Source: a virus. Taken from it: 26,643 nucleotides of DNA. The position numbers were made by a program, and so were the translations under genes. Location of the stretch: positions 1 to 26,643 of the IMG/VR virus record IMGVR_UViG_3300025128_000267. The stretch is one strand, 5' to 3'. Below are positions 7,552 to 15,647 of this stretch, in pieces. The notes beneath the pieces were generated by a model. The model was not told where the DNA came from, searched no databases, and worked only from the letters and a program-made list of their open reading frames with translations. Positions within the stretch are counted from its first letter, which is position 1, and each line of letters begins with the position of its first letter.

Positions 7552-8838
7552 ATGCCTGTACAGGGAAGAACCCGTAAACAACTAAGACAGTCCATAGGTT
7601 ACAATCTAGGGTCTTTAAAAGTTGGTAACGCTACAGGTGGTACTAATAACACTCTTATAGATGTTAATACGTTTAGAGGTGGGGACGATACCTACAACGG
7701 TAAGTTGGTTCTTGTTACAGATGCTAGTGACGGAACTACCCAGACTACACAGTACGTTAATGATTACACGGCTAGTAATAACACTATCCAATTTCAACAG
7801 AATGCTAGCTTTACTGTAGCGAGTTCTGATGAATATGAAATATGGGATGAACCATATCGACCTGAGGTTATCCACGACTTCATAAACCAAGCTATCATTG
7901 ACGCTACAGGTCAGGCTTATGACCCTGTTGAGAATCCCGATATGTCTAGTTCTCCTCACACGGCACTTCATGCTGATGGTAAGGTGCTTAGATTTGATAT
8001 ACCTAGCAATATATCTATTATCAACCACATCTATTATCGTAGCAGCGTATCTTCTACTGGGTTACATTCCTGTAACACAGCATTTGATGAAACAGTGGAT
8101 TCAGATATAACTGTTTCAGTAGATACACAAGATAAGAAACAGGGAACTGGAAGCAATAAGTTTGTTATTGCAGCAGGAGCAAGTGCTGGTGATATAGCTA
8201 CAGATTCAATTACAAGTAAAAATATAAGTAAGTATGATTACTTGGAGTGTTGGATAAAAAGTACAGTAGCAACATCCGCAGGAAACTTAAAGATATTACT
8301 CGATGATTCTGCTAGTTGTGCCAGTCCTATTGAGACATTAAGTGTCCCTGCACTATCAGCAGATACATGGACATATGTACGTATTGCTCTGGCTAACCCA
8401 GAGACTGATACAGCTATTATTTCTATTGGATTGGAATACGACTCCGACCTTAATGCGTGTCAGGTTAGGCTTGATGATATCAAGGTAGTTGAGAATGATA
8501 CTGCTATATGGGAGATATTTCCCAAGCATCTATGGAAACTGGATAGAAGTTCCAGAGACTTGGTAATTACTGAGGATGGTAAGTTTGCATCTGGTTATGC
8601 CATGCTGAAGATTACAGGTGGGGATAAACCAGCATTGCTAAGTGCTGATTCAGGAACTACAGAGATAGATGATTCATACATAATAGCCAGAGCTACAGGG
8701 CTTGCGTTTGCCTCTGCATCTGGTGGGCCTAACACAGACCCAGACCAGTTGAGACAACAGGCTGCATTCTGGTTAGGACTTGCTGAACAGGCCAAGAGGT
8801 CTTTCCCTTTGATTATTACTGGTAGGGCTGTTGAGTAA
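7552..8838 (+). CDS. Adaptor-like head-tail protein with inserted jelly-roll-like domain
   Basis: This 428-residue protein begins like many phage connector or neck proteins: RKQLRQSIGYNLG, a beta-rich stretch with NTLIDVNTFRGGDDTYNGK, and the helix RPEVIHDFINQAIIDATGQ (about 103-121). Residues about 172-315 look like an inserted beta-sandwich of the carbohydrate-binding (CBM or laminin-G-like) type: KYDYLECWIKST, a run of strands, DTWTYVRIALA and a closing VRLDDIKVV. The core then resumes with WEIFPKHLWKLDRSSRDLVI and a C-terminal helix DQLRQQAAFWLGLAEQAKR. It precedes the large tail protein, as T7 gp11-like adaptors precede gp12-like nozzles. Its stop overlaps the next start (TAATG). The domain call is from pattern only. 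Confidence 0.55.
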   Translation: MPVQGRTRKQLRQSIGYNLGSLKVGNATGGTNNTLIDVNTFRGGDDTYNGKLVLVTDASDGTTQTTQYVNDYTASNNTIQFQQNASFTVASSDEYEIWDEPYRPEVIHDFINQAIIDATGQAYDPVENPDMSSSPHTALHADGKVLRFDIPSNISIINHIYYRSSVSSTGLHSCNTAFDETVDSDITVSVDTQDKKQGTGSNKFVIAAGASAGDIATDSITSKNISKYDYLECWIKSTVATSAGNLKILLDDSASCASPIETLSVPALSADTWTYVRIALANPETDTAIISIGLEYDSDLNACQVRLDDIKVVENDTAIWEIFPKHLWKLDRSSRDLVITEDGKFASGYAMLKITGGDKPALLSADSGTTEIDDSYIIARATGLAFASASGGPNTDPDQLRQQAAFWLGLAEQAKRSFPLIITGRAVE

Positions 8839-10799
8839 TGGCAAGTAAGGTAGTAGATGAGAACGAGATATACCTTGGTGGTACATACTATCCATTAACA
8901 CGCCCTGTTCAATCTACCCTAGCGTCTATATACCCGGCTAAGATAACTATAGGAGACACAACAAGAGACTCTAATCTCAGGTCTTCTATTATCTCTTGGT
9001 CTGACTGGCGTGGTGGTATTGGTGTAGAGAGAATGCAAGGGGCTTCTGATGCTGATAGAGCATGGTATTCAACGTGTAATCTAAGGCACAGACATCACCT
9101 TGTATTACCTGCATTGTCCACTGCAACTACAAGCCAAGACCCATCTGATACACCTATCAATGGAGCTATAACATTTATACAGGATTTGGGAACAGTTCTG
9201 TACGCAGGATATGCTACCGCTCCATATTACTATTCTGAAGCTAATGATAGGTGGACTAGGGTTACACATGGAGGTAGTGCTTATTCATTCCCTGCAGTAC
9301 CTACTGATTCTATTACTGTCCGTATGGGCGGTACTGATTATGTTGTGGTTGCTCATGGTGGTGGCTACAGTTATTTTTCTTCAGCTACCACTGTAGCTGA
9401 CAAAACTACTGATGCTAAATTTATTACCTTCTGGGATGACAGGCTCTGGGGTATAGATGCAAATGGGCAACTCTGGTACACATTAACTATTGACGGAACT
9501 CCAGTTAATGATGCCAAGTTACCAGTACAGGATGATTATGTAACAGACCTGTTCGTAGGTAGGGATGCCAATGGAGAACAAATAATCTATGCAGCTACCA
9601 AGACTGGACTCTATGCTCATGATATTGCAAATGCACGATGGGTAGAGACACAGTTCCAGTTACCATTCCATAACTTTAATGGAACAGGTTCTATTAGGTG
9701 GCGTGATGCTGTATATGTTCCAAGTGGTCTTGGTATATATAAGTACATCAATGGTAATAACAATGCTGTAATTACAGTTATGGGGCCAGACAGGGATGAT
9801 GGACTCCCCTCTACATACAGGGGAACTGTTAAGAAACTGGTGGGTACTCATACAGAACTGATTGCAGCTATAGATGCCACCACAGCACCGGGAGCTCAGG
9901 CAGCTACAGATATACCGTGGCAGTATGGAAGCACATCTGGTATGGGTGGGCATTCATCTTCTGTAATACAGGCAGGTAGTGGTAGTTCCTCTATTGTTGC
10001 GTGGAACGATACGGGATGGGAAACCAAGTGGGTTGCCCCATCAGGTAAGGAAGGAAAGCCGGTAGATGTGATGTTGGTATCAAACGCAGGTAAGGGTGAT
10101 TACAGGTTGTGGTGGGGATTAGACGGTTCAGTATACTCACAATTAATCCCGTTTGATGTAACTAACCCATCACAGCTTGTAGCAGTAGATGGAACTGACT
10201 ACGCTTATGAAAGCACAGGGTTCCATGAAACACCTTGGTTTGATGCTAACCAGACTGAAGTGGATAAACTGGCATTAAACCTCAAGGTAGAAGTACAGGA
10301 TGCTTCAGCTAATGAAACTGTTGCTGTTTCTTATGCTACTGATTATTCAACCAGTTACACAGCATTAACTACTATTACAAGTACAACACTGGGGTCTGCG
10401 TCTGGAACACAGACATTTCAGTTACCATCATCTGCCTCTCCTGTTGGGGTTTCCTTTAGGTCTATCAAGTTCAAGCTAACCCTAGCGAGAGGTGGTAGTG
10501 ATACCAGTAAGTCTCCAGATATTGTTTCTGTAACTCTTGAATACAGGAAGAAGTTAGAAGCTAAATATGGTCACAGTGTAGAGGTAGACCTAAACAGTAC
10601 ATACAAGGGAAAAGACGCTAAACAACTCAGGTCTAGCCTAGTAAGTTCTATAGAGTCCAATACGTTACAGGAATTTACCTTCAGAGATGATGGTGGAGGA
10701 ACCCGTAACTATTATGTGGATGTTACTTCTGCTACTGCTATTGAATATACTGGATATGACGAGAGGGGAACTTCTCGTATCACACTGGTGGAACCATGA
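8838..10799 (+). CDS. Large beta-rich tail protein, nozzle or propeller-like
   Basis: The 653-residue product is almost all beta. Several segments look like propeller blades: DLGTVLYAGYATAPYYYSEA, DYVVVAHGGGYSYF, FWDDRLWGIDANGQLWYT and EQIIYAATKTGLYAHDI. The C-terminal third contains a sandwich-like domain (PWFDANQTEVDKLALNLKVE and FRSIKFKLTLARGG), followed by ITLVEP at the end. Position after an adaptor-like gene and before the fibres fits a short-tail nozzle (T7 gp12-like in role) or a tail-tip hub. It has no catalytic motif that I can see. Start and stop both overlap the neighbouring genes. Confidence 0.55.
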   Translation: MASKVVDENEIYLGGTYYPLTRPVQSTLASIYPAKITIGDTTRDSNLRSSIISWSDWRGGIGVERMQGASDADRAWYSTCNLRHRHHLVLPALSTATTSQDPSDTPINGAITFIQDLGTVLYAGYATAPYYYSEANDRWTRVTHGGSAYSFPAVPTDSITVRMGGTDYVVVAHGGGYSYFSSATTVADKTTDAKFITFWDDRLWGIDANGQLWYTLTIDGTPVNDAKLPVQDDYVTDLFVGRDANGEQIIYAATKTGLYAHDIANARWVETQFQLPFHNFNGTGSIRWRDAVYVPSGLGIYKYINGNNNAVITVMGPDRDDGLPSTYRGTVKKLVGTHTELIAAIDATTAPGAQAATDIPWQYGSTSGMGGHSSSVIQAGSGSSSIVAWNDTGWETKWVAPSGKEGKPVDVMLVSNAGKGDYRLWWGLDGSVYSQLIPFDVTNPSQLVAVDGTDYAYESTGFHETPWFDANQTEVDKLALNLKVEVQDASANETVAVSYATDYSTSYTALTTITSTTLGSASGTQTFQLPSSASPVGVSFRSIKFKLTLARGGSDTSKSPDIVSVTLEYRKKLEAKYGHSVEVDLNSTYKGKDAKQLRSSLVSSIESNTLQEFTFRDDGGGTRNYYVDVTSATAIEYTGYDERGTSRITLVEP

Positions 10800-11089
10800 T
10801 ATTCGATGCAGGAACCACTACCGTATCTACCGCAGGTACAGAGGTACAGATATCCAATACTACTAACAAGGTTAGATGGATTAAGGTTAAGGCTCTCGCT
10901 GGTAACTCTAACAAGGTTTATCTCGGAGTCAGTGACGTATCTGCAACCAATGGATATGAACTCTCAGCTGGTAATGAGATAGAGATTAGCTTTGCTGAAC
11001 TTGGTGGTACTGTGTTCTTCTCAACTTTCTATGTAGATGCTGCCACGAATGGCGATAAACTGGCTTGGTCTGTGGTACTGGATGGCTGA
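10796..11089 (+). CDS. Small beta-sandwich virion protein
   Basis: The 97-residue product overlaps the previous stop (ATGA) and its own stop overlaps the next start (TGATG). It is entirely beta-like: IFDAGTTTVSTAGTEVQISN, VRWIKVKALAGNSNKVYLGV, then GNEIEISFAELGG and WSVVLDG. This resembles the small sandwich proteins that accompany tail-tip or fibre genes in many phages. No specific function can be given; it may cap or attach fibres. Confidence 0.55.
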   Translation: MIFDAGTTTVSTAGTEVQISNTTNKVRWIKVKALAGNSNKVYLGVSDVSATNGYELSAGNEIEISFAELGGTVFFSTFYVDAATNGDKLAWSVVLDG

Positions 11090-11484
11090 TGACTACAGGA
11101 ACACTGCCAGAACCACCACAGGGATGGACAGGTTCAAAGCCTGAATGGGCTTTCTATTCTTCCCTCTTACAACTAGGTTATGAGCCCGATGAGGATTTCT
11201 CCTACCAGTCACCACTGATGGGAGGCCGATTGGATAAGGGAGGTGCGGTTATAGACTTCATGTTTTATAACCCACCAGACCTAGCAGTTAATGTTCAAGG
11301 TGTATACTACCACTATGAACTAGGGGCAGAGATTAAAGCCCGTGACATATTTGTCAGACAGTCGATGGCAGGTCAGGGTATAACTCTTATATTTGTAGAC
11401 GAGGATGATTTGGAACAAGACCCTATAGGAACAACGAGAAACGCTCTCGCATTCAGGGATACGTCCCGACTGGGAGGAAGATAG
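11089..11484 (+). CDS. Predicted PD-(D/E)XK/Vsr-like nuclease-fold protein
   Basis: I place the start at 11089, where ATG overlaps the previous TGA; an earlier in-frame start at 11065 would cover the end of that gene. The 131-residue product has the Vsr/DUF559-type layout: a helix with Glu19 (SKPEWAFYSSLLQLG), then VIDFMFYNPPDLAVNVQG with Asp56, an H at the end of YYHY, a helix KARDIFVRQSMAGQ, and the strand GITLIFVDEDDL. The usual acidic residue after the hydrophobic strand is replaced by the N-x-Q of NVQG, so catalysis is uncertain. A nuclease in a tail operon could process DNA at packaging or entry, or the fold may now be structural. Confidence 0.5.
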   Translation: MTTGTLPEPPQGWTGSKPEWAFYSSLLQLGYEPDEDFSYQSPLMGGRLDKGGAVIDFMFYNPPDLAVNVQGVYYHYELGAEIKARDIFVRQSMAGQGITLIFVDEDDLEQDPIGTTRNALAFRDTSRLGGR

Positions 11485-13161
11485 ATGGCAAACCCAGCTA
11501 TAAACTTTGCAGGATTTCTTTATGACGATGCAGGAGATGCTATCTCTGGTGCAACCATTAATCTGTATGACAAGAACACCAGTACAACCTCAAGGGCCAG
11601 TACGACTACAGACTCCAATGGAGCATGGAGTATTGCCCATACAACTGCCGGGGAATTTGATATACAGGTAACTAGCGGTTCTTCCAAGAGAAGGATTAAG
11701 TTTGATGACAAGGTTCATCTATCCGAACTGGACGCTGAAACAATTAATGTAAGAGGAAATAATGGTGCAGCTGCACCACTGTATTTCTTTTCTGACCAAG
11801 GTGATGACGCTGGAGACAGGTGGCTTTTCAACGCTGCTGCTGGCGGTGTCTTCACTATGGGGAATGATATTCATACTCAGGGAACTTACGTTGCCCATGT
11901 AACCATCACTCCTAACTCAACAGTAGCAAGTTCTACATTTGCTATAGCAGGGCTAGCCACAATAGCAGGAAAGCTAACTCTCTCTGATGGCTTTGCGGTA
12001 GGTTCTGATGCTGGTGGAGATATCCTTTACAGTAATGGTACAAAGTATATACGTTTGGCTAGAGGTTCAGATGGTGATGTTCTAACTCTTGCATCTAGTA
12101 TTCCTTCTTGGGCTACACCAACAACAGGAGATATCACAGGGGTAACTGCTGGTGATGGATTATCTGGTGGCGGTACTTCTGGTGGAGTCACACTTGCACT
12201 TGACCTTAATGAACTAACGGCAGCAGCAGTTGCTGATGGTGACTTCATTCCAATAATAGATACCAATGATTCTAATGGTTCAAGAAAAGAAGCTGTTCAT
12301 GACTTGGCTACTTTATTTGCTGGTGCTGGCATGACAGCTACAAGTTCTGTATTAAATGTAATTGGTGGAGATGGCATCACAGCAAACTCTAATGATGTAG
12401 CAATAACTGCTGCTCAGACAACTGTAACTTCTGTTTATAACGCTAGTTTGAAAATGGGTAGAGACAGTCAAAACTTAATTGACTTTGCCACTACAGATAA
12501 CAAGATAATTCTCAGGGTAAATAATGTTGATGAAGTAGAGTTGGTACAGAATGCTATATCTCCTGTTACATCTGATGGGGTAGCACTAGGTACAGGAAGT
12601 CTAATGTGGTCAGACTTATTTGTAGCCAGTGGTGGAGTAATTAACTTTAATAATGGTGATGTTGCCTTAACACATTCTTCTAATACGGTGACCCTATCAG
12701 GTGGAGACTTAGCACTTACTGATGCAAGCGTCCAAATAGATTCATCTCCAGCAGATGAAACTGTTTCAGGTATCACGGCTACATTCACAGCAGGTGAAAC
12801 TTTAGTAAGAGGTGAGGTAGTTTATTTTAAACAGGCTGATAGTAAGATGTGGAAAGCAGTAGCTACAGCAGCAGCCACATCTAACTGTGTTGCTATGGCA
12901 GCAGAAGATATAACAGGTGATGCAGCAGGTAAATTTTTATTACAAGGATTCTGTACAGACAATGGTACGTTCCCTGACTATTCAGCAAGTAGTGGTGTAG
13001 GAAAAGTAGTCTATACCCCAGAGGCTGAGACATCTTCACAGAATGTACCTGAAAAAACAGCACCTGATACCGATGGTGACTTTGTTCAAATAATTGGATA
13101 CGTTGTCTCTGCAAATACACTTTACTTCAATCCTAATAGCACTATTGTTGAGGTTTCATAA
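11485..13161 (+). CDS. Tail fibre or receptor-binding protein
   Basis: The 558-residue product starts one base after the previous TAG, with GGGAGG upstream. Residues about 8-75 resemble a carboxypeptidase regulatory-like (Ig-like) domain: FAGFLYDDAGDAISGATINL followed by TTDSNGAWSIAHTTAGEFDI. The long middle is Gly, Ser, Thr, Asp and Ala rich with short repeated beta motifs (GDGLSGGGTSGGVTLAL, SNTVTLSGGDLALTDAS), typical of trimeric fibres. The C-terminal 120 residues form a compact module beginning TAGETLVRGEVVYFKQADSK and ending with VQIIGYVVSANTLYFNP, which I associate with the tips of marine phage structural proteins. Receptor binding at the cell surface is the likely role; the receptor is unknown. 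Confidence 0.7.
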   Translation: MANPAINFAGFLYDDAGDAISGATINLYDKNTSTTSRASTTTDSNGAWSIAHTTAGEFDIQVTSGSSKRRIKFDDKVHLSELDAETINVRGNNGAAAPLYFFSDQGDDAGDRWLFNAAAGGVFTMGNDIHTQGTYVAHVTITPNSTVASSTFAIAGLATIAGKLTLSDGFAVGSDAGGDILYSNGTKYIRLARGSDGDVLTLASSIPSWATPTTGDITGVTAGDGLSGGGTSGGVTLALDLNELTAAAVADGDFIPIIDTNDSNGSRKEAVHDLATLFAGAGMTATSSVLNVIGGDGITANSNDVAITAAQTTVTSVYNASLKMGRDSQNLIDFATTDNKIILRVNNVDEVELVQNAISPVTSDGVALGTGSLMWSDLFVASGGVINFNNGDVALTHSSNTVTLSGGDLALTDASVQIDSSPADETVSGITATFTAGETLVRGEVVYFKQADSKMWKAVATAAATSNCVAMAAEDITGDAAGKFLLQGFCTDNGTFPDYSASSGVGKVVYTPEAETSSQNVPEKTAPDTDGDFVQIIGYVVSANTLYFNPNSTIVEVS

Positions 13162-14180
13162 TGGCTGAAATAGAAAAACTCATGGGGGTCAGTGCTGCTG
13201 ATATTGAAAAAGTCATGGGTATTGGGTCTGGTGATATTGAGAAGGTAATGGGTGTGGAACTCGTTACCTCAGTTGGTTATCAGGGTAATCGCAGCCTTGC
13301 TCTTGGAGGATATAATTCATCATGGTCAAGTCAAAATACTATTGAGTATAAGGCACTAACCTCTGATAATGATACGTTAGATTTTGGAGATGCTGCTTTT
13401 GGTAACTGTCACGATAAGAGAAGTTGTGGCAGTGACTCAAGAGCTGTTTTTATGGGTGGACACGATACAGAATCAGGGTCTACCGCTGGCACAAATAATA
13501 TTGAGTATGTAACAATCGCTACTACAGACAACGCAGATGAGTTTGGTGACCTTCTTGTAGCAGGTAAAATACTTGGTGGTGGCAGTGGTAATGGAGTAAG
13601 AGGACTTTTTGTTGGAGGGCGCCCTTCCGCTAACACTGACCAGATTGAATATCTTACTGTTGCCACTCCGGGGGATGCCCAAGATGCAGCAAATTTAAGT
13701 AGGGCTGCTGGTTACACTATCCCTAATGCTAACGTGGCCCCTGCAAGAATGATATGTCCTATGGGTTTTGATAGTGCTTATGACAACAAGGACTTCAACT
13801 ATTTTGCCATCATGAGTTCAATCGATGCAGAGGATTTTGGAGATGCCACTTATAATATATCTCATACAGCCACGATAGGATTAAGCGAGTCTCGGAATGT
13901 ATGGGCTTGGGGTAGAGATGGTAGCAACCATCAAGTCCATATGGAATATGTCAATCCTGCTGTCCTAGATGACGCTGAAGATTTTGGCGACCTACAAACC
14001 ACAGCATCAAATGGTGCAGGTAAGCATACCAATGGCACAAGAGGAGAGGCATGGAGTGGGTTAGCAGATTTTAATGATGACGTTCAATATATAACTATAG
14101 CATCTACTGCTAATGCTACTAACGCAGGAACGATGGGAAACGGTCAAAGACATTCATGGGATGGATGGTCAGGAGATTAA
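13161..14180 (+). CDS. Fibre protein with six propeller-like IEY/DFGD repeats
   Basis: The start overlaps the previous stop (TAATG). Residues 4-31 hold three 11-residue repeats of the form IEK(L/V)MG(V/I), probably an oligomerising or attachment tip. The rest contains six repeats of about 50 residues, each with a Gly-rich strand (RAVFMGG type), an IEY-type strand beginning near residues 61, 114, 162, 212, 261 and 308, and usually a D(A)xDFGDL turn. This is the pattern of a Kelch-like beta propeller and is common in fibres of aquatic phages. Repeats 3 and 6 have lost the FGD turn. Likely a host-range determinant exposed at the fibre tip. Confidence 0.65.
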   Translation: MAEIEKLMGVSAADIEKVMGIGSGDIEKVMGVELVTSVGYQGNRSLALGGYNSSWSSQNTIEYKALTSDNDTLDFGDAAFGNCHDKRSCGSDSRAVFMGGHDTESGSTAGTNNIEYVTIATTDNADEFGDLLVAGKILGGGSGNGVRGLFVGGRPSANTDQIEYLTVATPGDAQDAANLSRAAGYTIPNANVAPARMICPMGFDSAYDNKDFNYFAIMSSIDAEDFGDATYNISHTATIGLSESRNVWAWGRDGSNHQVHMEYVNPAVLDDAEDFGDLQTTASNGAGKHTNGTRGEAWSGLADFNDDVQYITIASTANATNAGTMGNGQRHSWDGWSGD

Positions 14181-14972
14181 ATGTCTGAAGAACTGATGCA
14201 ATTAAATCCTGAGATTGAGAATGGCATGGCTACCATGACTCCCGATAAGATTGCCAAAATCAGGGAACGCATGGTTGAAATGGACAGGGCTAACCAGAGT
14301 CTTGGCAGAAAGAACACCCAGACCATGAATCAACTGATGACCCTCACGATGCTGACAGAAAGCCCTTATCGGATGATGCGTCAATGTCTTACGCAGATAG
14401 AGAAGAAAAGGCAAGCAGTTGAAGAGGCACACTTTAGAACTATGACTAACAGGGTAAAGATAAAAGACTTACGAGTTAAGGGTGATGAGTTGTCCATGAT
14501 TGAAGCTGCACAGATGGAGCATGGGGAACATAGAAATTTAATTTATATTGAGGGAGCCTTGAAAGAGATTGCGGTCTTTCAGGAAGCCTATGACGAGATA
14601 CGAAAGAACCACAATATTCCTGAGAACTGGGACGAGCGTGATGCGGAACTCGCAGAGATAAGACACCATCTCAGACAGGCATTCAGACAGTCACACAGGG
14701 ATATGATTCTCCAGGGCACAATCACACAGGGCAATGCCGAATACCTTGAACAGTATGGAGTGCATCTTCAGACAGCAAGGAACGTGATAGCAAAATATAT
14801 CGCTACGTGTGAAAAGTTAATTGAGGAAGGAGATGTTCCTAACATCAATCACCTCTATGAATTTCTGGACAAGGCAGTCGAGATATTCGGTAACGAATAC
14901 AAGCATGTCATGGCACACATAGGTCTTGATGACCTTGTGAGACAGGAATATCTATACAGGTCTACCAAGTAA
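14181..14972 (+). CDS. Helical protein of unknown function
   Basis: The 263-residue product is almost wholly alpha-helical and charged, with coiled-coil-like stretches (KIAKIRERMVEMDRANQSLG and CLTQIEKKRQAVEEAHFRTM) and many Met residues. It begins directly after the previous TAA, with CAGGAG upstream, and ends in a TAATG overlap. Sitting after the fibres, it may be a fibre chaperone, a virion-internal protein or an assembly factor. I do not recognise a family. Confidence 0.6.
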   Translation: MSEELMQLNPEIENGMATMTPDKIAKIRERMVEMDRANQSLGRKNTQTMNQLMTLTMLTESPYRMMRQCLTQIEKKRQAVEEAHFRTMTNRVKIKDLRVKGDELSMIEAAQMEHGEHRNLIYIEGALKEIAVFQEAYDEIRKNHNIPENWDERDAELAEIRHHLRQAFRQSHRDMILQGTITQGNAEYLEQYGVHLQTARNVIAKYIATCEKLIEEGDVPNINHLYEFLDKAVEIFGNEYKHVMAHIGLDDLVRQEYLYRSTK

Positions 14973-15238
14973 TGGCAGTTATCAAGTATCAAATTGAGAA
15001 CAGGCAATGTCCTTCTTTCATAACTGATGGAGGATATTTTCCTGTTGGTAATGACCTGATAGGAATAGGTTCCGGTGGGGGTACAGTGTTGAGTAAGAGC
15101 CAGTTGCTTGCTTACGTGATGGCAGACCATAACTCGACAACATATACAAAGTTTGTGCGAGGTGAATTTGTAGATATGTCAGATTCAGAAGTAACTACTA
15201 TGGTTAACAACTGGTGTACATGGAAGGGGATATCATGA
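14972..15238 (+). CDS. Hypothetical protein (88 aa)
   Basis: Coupled to the preceding gene by TAATG and to the next by ATGA. The product contains IKYQIENRQCPSFITDGGYF, a Gly-rich IGIGSGGGTVLSKSQL segment and a C-terminal WCTWKGIS. It has two Cys residues but no clear zinc site and no transmembrane segment. Unknown function; placement suggests a late gene. Confidence 0.55.
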   Translation: MAVIKYQIENRQCPSFITDGGYFPVGNDLIGIGSGGGTVLSKSQLLAYVMADHNSTTYTKFVRGEFVDMSDSEVTTMVNNWCTWKGIS

Positions 15239-15321
15239 AACGCTTGACTCTCACTGGTATCATTATCGGAACTGTACTGACAGTAGCTCTAGGAGTGCAT
15301 CTAAAAAAGAGGCTAAGATAA
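15235..15321 (+). CDS. Tiny single-TM peptide (28 aa)
   Basis: Read by hand. The ATG overlaps the previous stop (ATGA) and the TAA overlaps the next ATG (TAATG), so the frame is coupled on both sides. The peptide MKRLTLTGIIIGTVLTVALG continues with VHLKKRLR: a hydrophobic span flanked by basic residues, suited to a single membrane crossing. Length makes it uncertain, but overlaps at both ends are hard to explain by chance. It could be a lysis accessory, a small inner-membrane peptide or a virion membrane peptide. Confidence 0.5.
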   Translation: MKRLTLTGIIIGTVLTVALGVHLKKRLR

Positions 15322-15497
15322 TGGGACTGTTACATACGATACGAACATATAGAAAGTATCAATCGTTTGCCAATGAAGTTGATGACTTGGTATCCACAAT
15401 GTATGAAAGCGTTAAGGATGGAAAGATATCAAAAGATGATAAGTCCATCTGTTTGAAAAAGTACTGGAATCTCCTAAAAGCTATAGAAAAGGCCTAA
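15321..15497 (+). CDS. Small helical protein (58 aa)
   Basis: Read by hand. The ATG is fused to the stop of the tiny membrane peptide (TAATG). The product is helical and charged: MGLLHTIRTYRKYQSFANEV, then a KDGKISKDDKS loop and a C-terminal helix KYWNLLKAIEKA. No known family. It is the last gene before the structured leader at 15498-15647. Confidence 0.55.
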   Translation: MGLLHTIRTYRKYQSFANEVDDLVSTMYESVKDGKISKDDKSICLKKYWNLLKAIEKA

Positions 15498-15647
15498 TAA
15501 CCTACTTATCTCAGGAACAACACTACTCTAGGAGCCCCGTAGAGAGGCGTAAAGAAGTCATATGGTACTATGACATAGGGAAGCCAAAACAAATACGGGT
15601 TTCAAATCACTGTCCCCGTAAATGGCTCATATACTGGAGGTAAATAG
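15498..15647 (+). promoter_or_regulatory. Structured leader with alternative pairings
   Basis: The 150-base gap holds several inverted repeats. GAGCC (15532-15536) can pair with GGCTC (15624-15628), closing the element. Inside are a perfect hairpin GTCATA-tggtac-TATGAC (15557-15574) and a 6-bp stem TACGGG (15594-15599) with CCCGTA (15615-15620). A second CCCGTA at 15536-15541 competes for the same TACGGG, so two exclusive folds are possible. The ribosome site GGAGG (15636-15640) follows the closing stem by 7 bases. I read it as a candidate cis-regulatory RNA for the membrane-protein gene at 15648. It matches no RNA class I know and is not a good tRNA. Confidence 0.45.

Noticed and set aside
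11065-11088. Upstream start for the nuclease-fold gene
   Set aside because: It lies within the previous gene and lacks the TGATG coupling found at 11089.
15531-15628. tRNA or tmRNA
   Set aside because: It has a closing stem and hairpins, but there is no proper T arm, the anticodon-like arm has a 6-base loop and the acceptor is only 5 bp.
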